Assembly: GCA_002716625.1 (NCBI GenBank)
Contig: PBAS01000080.1
Location: 1-51,281, forward strand
Direction of reading: 5' to 3'
Source: Phycisphaeraceae bacterium
GTDB lineage: Bacteria > Planctomycetota > Phycisphaerae > Phycisphaerales > Phycisphaeraceae
Length of the DNA stretch: 51,281 nt
The position numbers and the translations under genes were made by a program. A model generated the notes under the pieces. That model did not search any database. It was not told the origin of the DNA and saw only the letters and a list, made by a program, of their open reading frames with translations. Shown one piece after another: positions 1-11,422 of the stretch; the first letter of the stretch is position 1; the number at the start of each line of letters is the position of its first letter.

Positions 1-120
1 AAGAAAAAGACTAAAGCTGTCGCCAAGAAAAAGACTAAAGCTGTCGCCAAGAAAAAGACTAAAGCTGTCGCCAAGAAAAAGACTAAAGCTGTCACCAAGA
101 AAAAGATAAAGAAATCAGCA
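1..120 (+). repeat. 24-bp in-frame tandem repeat, about five copies
   Basis: Units lie at 1-24, 25-48, 49-72, 73-96 and, degenerate, 97-120. The first three are identical base for base; the fourth differs by one base (gcc to acc). Each encodes KKKTKAVA. The array enters from outside the window, so its total copy number is unknown. Confidence 0.95.
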
Positions 121-168
121 TCTACCATCCGTTCAAAATCTCGCGCAAAAACCAAGACCAGGCGTTAA
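1..168 (+). CDS. Lysine/alanine-repeat basic protein, C-terminal end (5' partial)
   Basis: The frame is open from the first base and stops with TAA at 166-168, so only the last 55 residues are visible. They consist of an eight-residue unit KKKTKAVA repeated four times (last A changed to T), a degenerate fifth unit, and a tail rich in Lys, Arg and Ser ending KTRR. The composition resembles the histone H1-like tails found on bacterial HU or other nucleoid proteins and on some planctomycetal DNA/RNA-binding proteins. The N-terminal domain is outside the window, so the family cannot be named. A role in binding nucleic acid through charge is an inference. The start of hisG follows 16 bases later on the same strand. 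Confidence 0.7.
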   Translation, partial: KKKTKAVAKKKTKAVAKKKTKAVAKKKTKAVTKKKIKKSASTIRSKSRAKTKTRR

Positions 169-183
169 ACGAATCAATAAAAG

Positions 184-1104
184 ATGAGTTGTGCCATGCC
201 AACACCCAGCCCAAACGGCAATCATAAACAATCGACACTGCTGCGACTTGGCCTGCCCATCGGAAGCCTACAGGAAACCACTATTAGCCTTCTTCAGCAA
301 GCGGGGTATCGGATTCATCTGCGTGCACGCTCCTATACACCCGATATCGATGACTCGGATGTAGAGGTTGTCATGTTCCGAGCACAAGAAATAAGCCGAT
401 ACATTGATGACGGCGTGCTGGATGTAGGGATTACTGGGCACGACTGGGTGGTTGAAAACAACTCCAATGTCCACGAGGTCTGCCAACTGCAATACTCCAA
501 GGCAACTGACCAACCCGCGCGTTGGGTGCTGGCCGTACCCGCGGAATCGTCCGTTGAGAAGGCGAAGGATCTGGCTGACGGCATCATCGCAACCGAATTG
601 GTCAATACCACGACTAAATTCTTTCTCAATCAAAACATCCCCATCCGCAAAGTTGAGTTCAGCTGGGGGGCTACTGAAGTTAAGGCCCGGCTGGTCGATG
701 CGATCGTCGATATCACCGAAACCGGCTCAAGCCTGCGTGCCAATAACCTGCGCGTCATCGACACCATTCTCACCAGCACAACCCGGCTCATAGCCAATCA
801 CAATGCATGGGCCGACCAGAACAAACGACAGAAGATCGAGGCACTGGCCTTGTTGCTCAACGGTGCAATTAACGCACGTGAAAAGATCGGACTTAAACTC
901 AACACGCCACGAGCAAAACTTGATCAGATCGTTGGGTTACTTCCAGCTGAAAAATCCCCGACCATCAGTGAACTGGCTGATTCACAGTGGGTCGCGCTGG
1001 AGGTCATCGTCGATGAACAAGTTGGACGCGAACTGATTCCCCAACTGCGACGGGCCGGGGCCACAGGAATTATTAGCTACAACTTGAAACTGATTATTCC
1101 CTAG
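184..1104 (+). CDS. hisG: ATP phosphoribosyltransferase, long (HisG-L) form
   Basis: Catalyses the first step of histidine synthesis, condensing ATP with PRPP to phosphoribosyl-ATP in the cytoplasm. The N-terminal region LGLPIGSLQE and the PRPP-binding loop DITETGSS (about residues 176-183) are clear. A C-terminal segment after about residue 228 corresponds to the ACT-like regulatory domain that binds histidine in the 280-300 residue long form, so no separate HisZ is needed. At 306 residues the length fits HisG-L. The ATG at 184 is used; a second in-frame ATG at 196 is an equally possible start, and neither has a strong Shine-Dalgarno sequence. No other his gene is adjacent; the neighbours are a basic repeat protein and a TPR lipoprotein. 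Confidence 0.93.
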   Translation: MSCAMPTPSPNGNHKQSTLLRLGLPIGSLQETTISLLQQAGYRIHLRARSYTPDIDDSDVEVVMFRAQEISRYIDDGVLDVGITGHDWVVENNSNVHEVCQLQYSKATDQPARWVLAVPAESSVEKAKDLADGIIATELVNTTTKFFLNQNIPIRKVEFSWGATEVKARLVDAIVDITETGSSLRANNLRVIDTILTSTTRLIANHNAWADQNKRQKIEALALLLNGAINAREKIGLKLNTPRAKLDQIVGLLPAEKSPTISELADSQWVALEVIVDEQVGRELIPQLRRAGATGIISYNLKLIIP

Positions 1105-1124
1105 CTACACCCTATGATCTTCAT

Positions 1125-4100
1125 ATGCAGGAGGCTGATAGAACGCGAGAACAGCTGATGCGATGGCAAGAAAAGATATCTCTGATCGTTTTAGTCTGCA
1201 TCACAGCCCTCCCATCCTCCGGCTGTCGGCCCTCTACCCCTGTTGCTAATAGCCTAAACACGCCGGCTCCAAAACCCATACAAATCACCTCCGTCCCTCC
1301 CCCACCTGGTATCCAACCTGAGACCATTGAGCCGCTTTCGGGTGATCAACTCGCTGCAGCACAACTATCCTTGGAAGAAACCGTCAAGAATCTATCGTTA
1401 CCGACCTATCTCGCCGACCCGCAAACCGATCTTGCCATTGAAAGTGAACCGCCGCCACGCGCCGCACAACGTTTCTATGCCCAGGGCCGTCACTCTTACC
1501 GCCAAGGTCGTTATTTTGATGCTATTACGAAGTTGCAAGATGCGATTACCCTAGCCCCCAACTACGCCCCCATACTTCAACTACTCGGCCGAATCCATGT
1601 GACCACCAAGCGAGCACAGGCTGAAACTTACTTACGTCGAGCAGTACGCCTCAACCCGGATGACATTGAAAGTCTCCACTGGCTTGGATACGAGGCCTTG
1701 TATCGTGGTCAACCAGATACAGCAGTCGTACTGCTAGCTCGGGCAACCGAGTTGGCCGATTCCAAGGGGTATTCTAATCCAGCAATTTGGATCTCTTCAC
1801 GATACCACCTGGCAAGGGCGTTGGAACAAATAGGGCGTGATCAGGCAGCCATTGAACAATATGTTCAGTTTCTTGATCCACCGCACCGCCTGACCAGCAC
1901 GATGGGTTTCCGCCGGTATGCAAATCAAAATGAAGATCTTGACCGCCGGCGCCACTTGGCTTGGCGAAATACTGGTGATGCATACTGTCGCTTGAATCGG
2001 CCAGACCAAGCACTTGTTGCCTACCAGCAGGTAGAAGCTTTTTCCCAGAGCGAACGCCTCCACCTGACTGCACGAGTGGTATACACTCACCTTAGGCTTG
2101 GCCACACATCCGTAGCCCAAACCATCGCTATTGACCAACTCAAGAACACACATGCCTTATCCGAGGCAATCGATCTATTGTGCCACGTTGCGGATTACGG
2201 CACTGATCGTGATCATCTGGCTGCACAATTACGTGATGTTTATTTTGATTCAAATCGCTCAGCAGATCTGGCATTGGCCATTGCCGCGGTATTACCAACG
2301 AACGCTGGACGGCAACTGCTGCGTGAACACCTGGCGGCTCGGCCAGCCGACAGCGCTGTCCTCCAGGCGTTAATTGATCGGTCGGTCAGCCAGTTGCCAA
2401 GTGATCCACAAATGCTTGCTGATGCCATCAGGGCAACATGCCAGGCAATCAATGAAAAACCCGCTGCGGCAGATCGCTACTCTGCCATGCTGCTCAATGA
2501 GGGCATAGAAATGAGCGTGCTGCTTGATGCATTGGGTCATATCGATCCCCAAACAAGCAATCAACCTGCTGCGCAGATGCTTCGAGGATTGGCGCTGGCA
2601 CATGCAAGAAAATATGATGAAGCACTTACCGTACTCCAACGCGTGGTGATCGATGAGTCACCACTGAAACCAGCTCGCATCATGCTCGCCAAGCTGTTGC
2701 TTGCCAAAGGCAGAAGCCAACAAGCGGCCAAAGTGTTCCAACCTTTGGAGGACGATGACGATCCACGCGTCTTGGCCCTTCATGTACAAATTCTCAATAA
2801 AACGGGCCAGCCTCGGCAAGCAATATACAAGATTGATAGCCTCCTTGGTAAATACCCCAACAACCTACCACTCATGCTTGACAAGGCCCGGCTCCAGGAA
2901 AACAGTGGTGCCGTTGAAGCAGCGGAACAAACCTTGCTTGACAAACTCCATACCCACCCAAGATCTGAGAAACTCTACGAAAGACTGTTTGAAATCTATG
3001 AGACTCGACATCTTCCCAACCTTGAAGAGCGATACACTCGCCTTGTTGAAAGAACTCAATACCTAATACCCAATAGCTGGATTGCCAAGCTCAAGCGTGC
3101 CCAAACCATGATCTACAAAAACGATCCGGCGGTCCTGGCAAAGGCTGAATCTCTACTCCTGGAAGTGATGCCTCAAAGGCCGAACGACTATCGTTCACTT
3201 GATGCCATGCTTGAACTGCTGTGGCGCACAGACCGCCAAGCACAAGCCAATCAGATGATTGAGCAACTCATCAATCAAAAGCCCAAAGAAAGACAGCTCC
3301 TGCGATTGGCAATTGATCATTACAACCGGCGGGCCCAGAACAGGTATCAAACCATGAAGGCATTGACCCTGTTACACCAGACAGACCCACCAAGCGAAGA
3401 CCGTGCGATCGCGCTGGCCGTGCTGCATTTAAGGCAAAACGATCCGGCCAAGACAATCAGCGAAGTGCTAACCTATCTGAACGAAAAACCAAAGAACCCC
3501 ATCACGCTTATTCAACTCCTTCGCCGTGCCCTAACCACAATGAAAGACTTTGAACAAGCGGAACGAAAAATCCTTTGGGCCATTGATAAATTCAAGAATC
3601 ACCGGCTTGATCTCATGCTCGAACTGGCCATGCTCTACGAGCAAATGGAAAATCATTTGCAGGCCGAACAAGTAATGATCAACATCCTGCAACAAGACCC
3701 GGATCATATCCTGACAAATAACTCCTTGGGGTACATCTGGGCAAACCGGGGCGTGAACCTGGTAGATTCCAAGGCCATGATCGAAAAGGCCCTGGCCTCT
3801 GACCCTCAAAGTGCAGCCTTTAGGGATTCATTGGGATGGGTCTACTACAAGCTCGGACAATTCAAGCAGGCAGAAAGAGAACTTAAGCTAGCCAGCAATA
3901 CTGAAGGAGGCAGCAACGCGATCATTTTTGATCATCTCGGCGACGTTCAATTCCGCCTGGGACAACATGACGATGCAGAGCGGTCCTGGGGCAGGGCCTT
4001 GGAACTATTCAAACACCACGTGGATTTTGATCTTGACCCAGAAATGAAAGATCTCGACAGAAGGCTCATACAAAAACGTGACGCTCTACGCCTCAAGCAC

Positions 4101-4163
4101 CGACCCAATGTTGCACCCACGGCGACACCATCACCTACCGGAAAAAATGATCTACAGGAATGA
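1125..4163 (+). CDS. Large tetratricopeptide-repeat lipoprotein
   Basis: The protein has 1012 residues. A short positive N-terminus is followed by a hydrophobic stretch (ISLIVLVCITALP) and a lipobox-like SSGC, giving a lipidated Cys at residue 34, or 23 if translation starts at the in-frame ATG at 1158, which gives a more usual signal peptide length. After a Pro-rich linker, TPR-type helix pairs run through the rest of the protein, for example AQRFYAQGRHSYRQGRYFDA near residue 115 and a C-terminal block with SLGYIWANRG and DSLGWVYYKLGQ. The C-terminus is Pro/Thr rich. TPR solenoids are protein-interaction scaffolds; an envelope role such as outer-membrane assembly or polysaccharide export is an inference from the lipobox. 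It begins 20 bases after hisG. Confidence 0.85.
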   Translation: MQEADRTREQLMRWQEKISLIVLVCITALPSSGCRPSTPVANSLNTPAPKPIQITSVPPPPGIQPETIEPLSGDQLAAAQLSLEETVKNLSLPTYLADPQTDLAIESEPPPRAAQRFYAQGRHSYRQGRYFDAITKLQDAITLAPNYAPILQLLGRIHVTTKRAQAETYLRRAVRLNPDDIESLHWLGYEALYRGQPDTAVVLLARATELADSKGYSNPAIWISSRYHLARALEQIGRDQAAIEQYVQFLDPPHRLTSTMGFRRYANQNEDLDRRRHLAWRNTGDAYCRLNRPDQALVAYQQVEAFSQSERLHLTARVVYTHLRLGHTSVAQTIAIDQLKNTHALSEAIDLLCHVADYGTDRDHLAAQLRDVYFDSNRSADLALAIAAVLPTNAGRQLLREHLAARPADSAVLQALIDRSVSQLPSDPQMLADAIRATCQAINEKPAAADRYSAMLLNEGIEMSVLLDALGHIDPQTSNQPAAQMLRGLALAHARKYDEALTVLQRVVIDESPLKPARIMLAKLLLAKGRSQQAAKVFQPLEDDDDPRVLALHVQILNKTGQPRQAIYKIDSLLGKYPNNLPLMLDKARLQENSGAVEAAEQTLLDKLHTHPRSEKLYERLFEIYETRHLPNLEERYTRLVERTQYLIPNSWIAKLKRAQTMIYKNDPAVLAKAESLLLEVMPQRPNDYRSLDAMLELLWRTDRQAQANQMIEQLINQKPKERQLLRLAIDHYNRRAQNRYQTMKALTLLHQTDPPSEDRAIALAVLHLRQNDPAKTISEVLTYLNEKPKNPITLIQLLRRALTTMKDFEQAERKILWAIDKFKNHRLDLMLELAMLYEQMENHLQAEQVMINILQQDPDHILTNNSLGYIWANRGVNLVDSKAMIEKALASDPQSAAFRDSLGWVYYKLGQFKQAERELKLASNTEGGSNAIIFDHLGDVQFRLGQHDDAERSWGRALELFKHHVDFDLDPEMKDLDRRLIQKRDALRLKHRPNVAPTATPSPTGKNDLQE

Positions 4164-4353
4164 GAAGATTTGACCCCTCAAACTAGGTCACAGGGAACAG
4201 GGTTAATGACGGCCAAGACACCACTGAAACACAGCCAGCAGTCTCCGGTCGATCAAAGGATATTTCCATGCCGTCATGAGACGTTTTACAAGATTTCCGC
4301 TGCAATTTGCATAGCTTAATCACGGTGCCCATTGCTGGCGATTAGTTAAGTAA

Positions 4354-7011
<2,658 letters not shown>

Positions 7012-7051
7012 ATCCATATCACCCAGTACACCAAGCCTAGCACATAAGTGG

Positions 7052-7522
7052 CTATCGCTTGGAGAATTGGAAGCGCTTGCGAGCACCCGGTTGGCCGTAT
7101 TTCTTACGCTCAACCCGGCGTGGATCCCGTGACAACATGCCATGACCTCTAAGAGCCGCTTCGAGGGACGGGTCGTACCCCTTAAGAGCTCGACTCAACC
7201 CAAGGCGGACCGCACCGGCCTGCCCGGTATATCCCCCGCCCTTGACGTTAACCCATACGTCCATTGAACCTTCTGTATTGGTGACCGCCAGTGGCTCGGC
7301 GATATCCTTCTGATCACGAATCTGCGTGAAGTAGTTTTCGGCTTGGCGACCGTTAATCAAAACCTTGCCATCCCCCGGTTTAACACGAACGCGTGCAACT
7401 GCGGCCTTACGGCGTCCCGTACCCCACCAATATCCACCCTTGGGCTCGGCTTGAGCGGCTAACGACGAGGCCTCTTTCGGGGTATCTGTCTCGCGAGTTG
7501 TTGAATTTGCAACATCCACCAT
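7052..7522 (-). CDS. rpsI: 30S ribosomal protein S9
   Basis: Component of the small subunit head; its C-terminal tail reaches the P-site tRNA. The C-terminus RKKYGQPGARKRFQFSKR is the diagnostic S9 tail, and GTGRRKAAVARVR marks the start of the folded domain. The ATG at 7522 is preferred (156 residues): GAGG lies eight bases upstream. An upstream in-frame TTG at 7552 would overlap the end of rplM. Even so the protein carries about 25 extra N-terminal residues, rich in Thr, Glu and Ala, compared with the roughly 130-residue enterobacterial S9. It is co-transcribed with rplM, 22 bases upstream, the widely conserved rplM-rpsI pair. Confidence 0.96.
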   Translation of the reverse strand: MVDVANSTTRETDTPKEASSLAAQAEPKGGYWWGTGRRKAAVARVRVKPGDGKVLINGRQAENYFTQIRDQKDIAEPLAVTNTEGSMDVWVNVKGGGYTGQAGAVRLGLSRALKGYDPSLEAALRGHGMLSRDPRRVERKKYGQPGARKRFQFSKR

Positions 7523-7544
7523 GCTGTAGACCTCAAGGTAAGTA

Positions 7545-7979
7545 TTAAACAACCAACGGCTGGGGATTCTGGGCCTGATGAGGATGCTGTGAACCTCGGT
7601 AGATCTTCAACTTTGTGAGTTGACGACGCGCCAGCCGATTCTTGGGTAACATCCGCCTGACCGCCCTTTCCAGAAGCAGTTCCGGCCGATTCTCAATCAT
7701 CCAACGGTAACTTCGGCTTTTAAGACCACTAGGATACCGTGAGTATCGTTGAAAGAACTTTTGATCCAGCTTGGACCCCGTTAACCGGATCTTGTCGGCA
7801 TTGGTAACAACCACAAAGTCGCCCACATCGTGATGTGGCGTGTACTGTGGCTTGTTCTTGCCCATTAAAATAACTGCCAACTTCGCTGACAACCGGCCAA
7901 GAATCTGGTCAGAAGCATCCACCACATGCCACTGGCGCTCGACCTCGTTGTTCTTCGCTTGGAATGTCTGACGATTCAT
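7545..7979 (-). CDS. rplM: 50S ribosomal protein L13
   Basis: Early-assembling large-subunit protein. At 144 residues it has the normal length. Recognisable blocks are WHVVDASDQILGRLSAKLA near the N-terminus, the central YTPHHDVGDFVVVTNADKI, and RAVRRMLPKNRLARRQ. The C-terminal part YRGSQHPHQAQNPQPL matches the family ending (H-x-A-Q-x-P). It is the first gene of the rplM-rpsI operon and lies 35 bases after a good promoter. Confidence 0.97.
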   Translation of the reverse strand: MNRQTFQAKNNEVERQWHVVDASDQILGRLSAKLAVILMGKNKPQYTPHHDVGDFVVVTNADKIRLTGSKLDQKFFQRYSRYPSGLKSRSYRWMIENRPELLLERAVRRMLPKNRLARRQLTKLKIYRGSQHPHQAQNPQPLVV

Positions 7980-8019
7980 AGGCTAATCGATCTGCAAAAT
8001 TGCAATTACAAAGGTGGCA

Positions 8020-8047
8020 AATGTAGCAACCATGCCCCGCCTGTCAA
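8020..8047 (-). promoter_or_regulatory. Promoter of rplM-rpsI
   Basis: Read on the minus strand, a perfect TTGACA (8042-8047) is followed after 16 bases by TACATT (8020-8025, four of six matches to TATAAT). It sits between the RicT-like gene stop and the rplM start, giving a leader of about 35 bases. Confidence 0.6.
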
Positions 8048-8077
8048 CATGGCGACCTATGGTTATTGGCTCCTATC

Positions 8078-9364
8078 TCACCCCCCGCCACCCTGATCAG
8101 ATCCCCCGCCACCGGGCCGATTGGACTGATCGCCACGTCGCCGTCGCTTTCTACCACGCCGGCGACGGCGCTTCCGCGTGGACTGGGGCTGATCTGAAGC
8201 TTGTGGCGAATCAGGTGACTTGGTGTTTTTATCTACAGTTTCCGATGACCCCAAAGAACCCGAGGCCTCTGGCGATTCCTGTTGCGGGGCTTGGTCGCTG
8301 CGTTTTATCTGGGAACTAGCTGAGGGTGATGAATTATTCGTCCGCTGATCCCTTGCCTGGCGATCACCCGATTGCGGCTTTGAACCTCGACCTTGAGAGG
8401 TTGACGCCTTACTCGATCGAGCCCCCTTTGGGGCTGGTGAAATATTCTCTACGGGGTATGCAGCCGTTGAACTGGCATCATCCAATCGCACTAGAACTAG
8501 TTGAGTTAAAATCTGGCTGTCAATCACCGTACCGGGGCCATCTTCTGTCATTACGCGCGATTGCCTGTGCGGCAATTTCTTTCGTAGAGTCTCGTAAGTT
8601 TGATCTTCATAACGAAGACAGCACATGAGCCGGCCGCAACGACCAGAAATCTTCGCTGGATCCAATGTGGCCTTTTGCACCTTCGCTGATCGCATGGATA
8701 CCGGCTTGAGTACCTTGAGAAACTGTTTGCAACAGCAATGCTGACCGCAACGTTCATAATCAGCAACCAAACGCGCTTCCTCGCGATCATTGACCTGATG
8801 CATCTCGATACGTGTCTGGTACTCACTTGCCAGTTGGCGGACCAGGTCGCGAAAATCAACCCACTGCTCAGAAATGTAGTGGAAAATGACTCGTTCACCA
8901 CCGAGTAAAAGCTCGATATCAACCACCTTCATAGGCAATTTCAGATGGTCAATTAACTTCATCGTAAAATCCATTATCTTCGGTCGATCCAGATCCATCC
9001 GTTTCTGTTCTTGCAAATCTTCCACAGAAGCCACACGAAGAACCTTGCCGTGCGTCGAAAAGGGATAGTCCTTACCGCCTGAATTCTCGATGTAATCAAG
9101 CATCTGCTTACGTGAAATGCTCTTGCCACAACCCGCATTGGCACAGGTCGTTGTTAGCATTTCCCCCAACTCCACCCCACGCTTGGTACGGATGACGAGT
9201 TTTGAACCGCAACCAAGAACCATATCGCCGGTATATGGCAACTCGGCAACCAACTTCTGAAAGCCAAAGCGTACCACGATCGACTTCGGCGGCTCGATTG
9301 CTTCGAGGGCGCGACGATCCTCCTCTTCCAGCATGACCGGTAATGGGGTAATGGAACCTGACAT
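8078..9364 (-). CDS. PSP1-domain (RicT/YaaT-like) protein with arginine-rich tail
   Basis: The N-terminal two thirds match the PSP1/RicT family: residues about 28-70 (VVRFGFQK, VIRTKRGVELGEML), a central domain to about 195, then Cys clusters at 206, 210-212, 243 and 248-249 (CGQHCCC, GRCGRLMCC). In Bacillus, RicT works with RicA and RicF and RNase Y in mRNA maturation, and the Cys residues bind Fe-S clusters. Unlike Bacillus RicT, this protein continues past residue 310 into a disordered tail rich in Ser, Gln, Asp and Pro, with a run of Arg and Lys near 402-416 and a Gly-rich end, which suggests RNA binding. Two further Cys lie at 74 and 79. The gene is immediately upstream of the rplM promoter. 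The family call is firm; the function in this phylum is inferred. Confidence 0.88.
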   Translation of the reverse strand: MSGSITPLPVMLEEEDRRALEAIEPPKSIVVRFGFQKLVAELPYTGDMVLGCGSKLVIRTKRGVELGEMLTTTCANAGCGKSISRKQMLDYIENSGGKDYPFSTHGKVLRVASVEDLQEQKRMDLDRPKIMDFTMKLIDHLKLPMKVVDIELLLGGERVIFHYISEQWVDFRDLVRQLASEYQTRIEMHQVNDREEARLVADYERCGQHCCCKQFLKVLKPVSMRSAKVQKATLDPAKISGRCGRLMCCLRYEDQTYETLRKKLPHRQSRVMTEDGPGTVIDSQILTQLVLVRLDDASSTAAYPVENISPAPKGARSSKASTSQGRGSKPQSGDRQARDQRTNNSSPSASSQIKRSDQAPQQESPEASGSLGSSETVDKNTKSPDSPQASDQPQSTRKRRRRRGRKRRRRGDQSNRPGGGGSDQGGGG

Positions 9365-9775
9365 GAGCTAGAACTCCGTATCACTACTTTTGGTAACAAA
9401 CGATTGTTCAACCAAGCCAGCCGCTTATCACCGTAGTGGATGCCAGACAGGGGCAATCGGATGCTGGAGGGCTTCTGGGGTATTATCCTCGCTGGTCGCC
9501 CAACAAGACCGCGGGATCCAAAAACGAAGTTCTATATAATTATATGTTACGTCTAAATCCGTCACGAGCCAAATGCCAAGGGGTGCAGACAAACATCCAG
9601 CCCACTCGGATCCATCATCACCACGACCACCTCCAGCCTGTCAATGTGGCCGCAACAGGTAAACGTCGCTGGATCAAATTTAAACCTGCCCGCTTTGGTC
9701 CTACAATAGACCCCGCACCAACATAAACCAGACTGGCTCGCGAGAAATGCACGTGACGCATGCCAGCTTTTCCCC
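9365..9775. other. Divergent intergenic region between the RicT-like and glycosyltransferase genes
   Basis: 411 bp with no credible gene. The only long plus frame (9436-9726) starts with GTG, has an odd His-rich composition and no family resemblance. The region contains a 12-bp AT palindrome at 9534-9545 that supplies a TATAAT on each strand. Confidence 0.5.
9534..9545. promoter_or_regulatory. AT-rich 12-bp palindrome (atataattatat), possible bidirectional -10
   Basis: A perfect palindrome containing TATAAT at 9535-9540 on the plus strand and 9539-9544 on the minus strand, between two divergent genes. No good -35 hexamer is seen on either side. Confidence 0.3.
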
Positions 9776-10513
9776 ATGGCCGCACCTCTAGCCCCAACCA
9801 TTGATCTCGTCGTGCCCGCGCGTAACGAGGCGGTCAATATTCCATCTTTGCTCGAATCAATCCCGTGGTCGATGCTCCGGCATGTGGTTGTCGTCGATAA
9901 CGGATCAACGGACCAAACCGCTTGGACGGCTCGCCAAGGCGGTGCCATCGTGATCCAGGAGAAACGCCGTGGATACGGTTCTGCTTGCCTAGCAGGCTTG
10001 GCTTGGATCGCAGATTGTGATGAACCACCAGATTTGGTGGGCTTTGTAGATGCTGACCTGGCCGATGACCCTCGCCATCTTGTTGACCTGAGTCGCCCCA
10101 TCACGAACGGAACAGCCGACCTGGCCATCGCATGCCGTCAACGTCACGCTGAGAAAGGCGCTCTCACTGCCACACAACGGTTCGGTAACCGACTTGCCTG
10201 CCTCCTTATCTGGATGGCCACGGGCCGCCGATACCGTGATGTTGGCCCCATGCGAATGGTGCGGTACACCAGCCTCAAAACACTCGCAATGTCGGATCCC
10301 ACATGGGGATGGACCGTTGAAATGCAATTCAAAGCAGCGGTCACGGGACTACGATTTTCAGAAATCGATCTTCCCTACCACCAGCGCCATGCAGGAAAAA
10401 GCAAAATCTCCGGCTCAGTCATCGGGAGTATCCGCGCCGGAGTCAAGATTATTACAACAATCGGGAAACTATGGTGTCAGCACCTAACAGCGAGAAGCAA
10501 GCAGAAAGGTTGA
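9776..10513 (+). CDS. Family 2 glycosyltransferase
   Basis: The 245 residues form a GT-A fold without membrane helices. The N-terminus IDLVVPARNEAVNIPSLLES and VVVDNGSTDQT are the nucleotide-sugar binding signature, and FVDADLADDP near residues 89-98 holds the metal-binding acidic motif. The pattern resembles dolichyl/polyprenyl-phosphate mannose or glucose synthase-like enzymes, with QRFGNRLACLLIW and the later Y..RHAGKSKISG block seen in that group. Its likely product is a polyprenyl-linked sugar or a surface glycan; the exact donor cannot be read from the sequence. The ATG at 9776 has only a weak ribosome-binding site. The gene converges on the DUF2203 gene, with 15 bases between the stops. 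Confidence 0.85.
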   Translation: MAAPLAPTIDLVVPARNEAVNIPSLLESIPWSMLRHVVVVDNGSTDQTAWTARQGGAIVIQEKRRGYGSACLAGLAWIADCDEPPDLVGFVDADLADDPRHLVDLSRPITNGTADLAIACRQRHAEKGALTATQRFGNRLACLLIWMATGRRYRDVGPMRMVRYTSLKTLAMSDPTWGWTVEMQFKAAVTGLRFSEIDLPYHQRHAGKSKISGSVIGSIRAGVKIITTIGKLWCQHLTARSKQKG

Positions 10514-10528
10514 CCACCAAATCAACGA

Positions 10529-10963
10529 CTATGAGTCAGAGCCAAGTACCCCAACGTCTTGGCGACCGGTAAAACCCGCATCAATTTCATGCCACGCAGA
10601 GATCCCTTCTTCGCCTCGCTGCCAGCAAAGATAAACTTCGCGCCCTTCATGCAGACAGGGAAAATCGATCAGCCCACGCTCAAAATCCTTTAGTTCAACA
10701 CCTACTAGCACCAGTTCATCGATAAATTCATTTAGTTCATCCATCAAATTCTCATACTGGTCGCGTAGTTGATCGAGCTGATTGCCTGGCTCGGGCTGCT
10801 CAATTCGCTCACGAACCTGTACTGCCTGACGATATCGATCAGAAATATCGTCTGCCACGCGGGAAACGAATTTCAAAGCACGGCTTGCTTCTTCGACCGT
10901 GAAGTACTTCTTACCGGGCTTTGGCGCGTTTTGAACGTCTGATGAAGCGTTTTGGGTACGCAT
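10529..10963 (-). CDS. DUF2203 domain protein
   Basis: The 144 residues match the DUF2203 family: YFTVEEASRAL at the N-terminus, a long helical middle with many charged residues (about 35-85, probably a coiled coil), and the hallmark ending GVELKDFERGLIDFP, REVYLCWQRGE and WHEIDAGFTGRQ. The family is widespread and has no established biochemical role. The first 18 residues (Ser, Asn, Pro, Lys) are a family-atypical extension. It is a single gene facing the glycosyltransferase. Confidence 0.85.
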   Translation of the reverse strand: MRTQNASSDVQNAPKPGKKYFTVEEASRALKFVSRVADDISDRYRQAVQVRERIEQPEPGNQLDQLRDQYENLMDELNEFIDELVLVGVELKDFERGLIDFPCLHEGREVYLCWQRGEEGISAWHEIDAGFTGRQDVGVLGSDS

Positions 10964-11422
10964 CGGCTAAATCCTAAATAGTCAACAAGTGATTATTCAA
11001 CCACAAAAGAATTAGTCAAGGCAACTGGTCATGTCAAAAAATTCTGCCTGAACAAGCCTCTTATCGGCTGGTCAACCATCAAGATCTCAAAAAGTCTTGC
11101 CCCTGCCCCCATCCACTCGCGAAGTGAACATTGATCGCAAATATTCTGGTCAACGGGGGGTTATTGCCTCACCGAATGCCGGAAGAACTCTACAGGAAAC
11201 AATGACCAGATCCAGGCCCAAGGAAATGATTTCTTTTGAATCTCAGTAGAACTAGATTAGGATGAGGCATCGTCCGATATGACATTGCCCACTGCAAGAT
11301 AGCGGGGACACTGGGGCCGAAGTCCGGGTAAAACGGGAATGTAGGGAACACCCAAACTCCCAACGGCCAAACGTTTTCGTGGCAAGTCACAGGTCCTATC
11401 AGACAAGCACAAGGGACTGCTG
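10964..11422. other. Intergenic region upstream of the AmmeMemoRadiSam gene
   Basis: 459 bp between divergent genes. I see no credible ORF or RNA gene. An AGGGA about seven bases before the ATG at 11423 is a plausible ribosome-binding site. The last 170 bases are purine rich (GGGGACACTGGGG, then AACGGGAATGTAGGGAA), which could reflect a structured leader, but I cannot assign one. Confidence 0.4.

Noticed and set aside
268..633. Minus-strand frames inside hisG
   Set aside because: They are shadows of the conserved HisG frame and show no family resemblance.
9436..9726. Plus-strand frame of 96 residues between divergent genes
   Set aside because: GTG start, no ribosome-binding site, odd His-rich composition and no recognised family.
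10964..11422. RNA gene (6S, SRP or tRNA) in the gap before the AmmeMemoRadiSam gene
   Set aside because: Purine-rich sequence but none of the conserved motifs of these RNAs was recognised.
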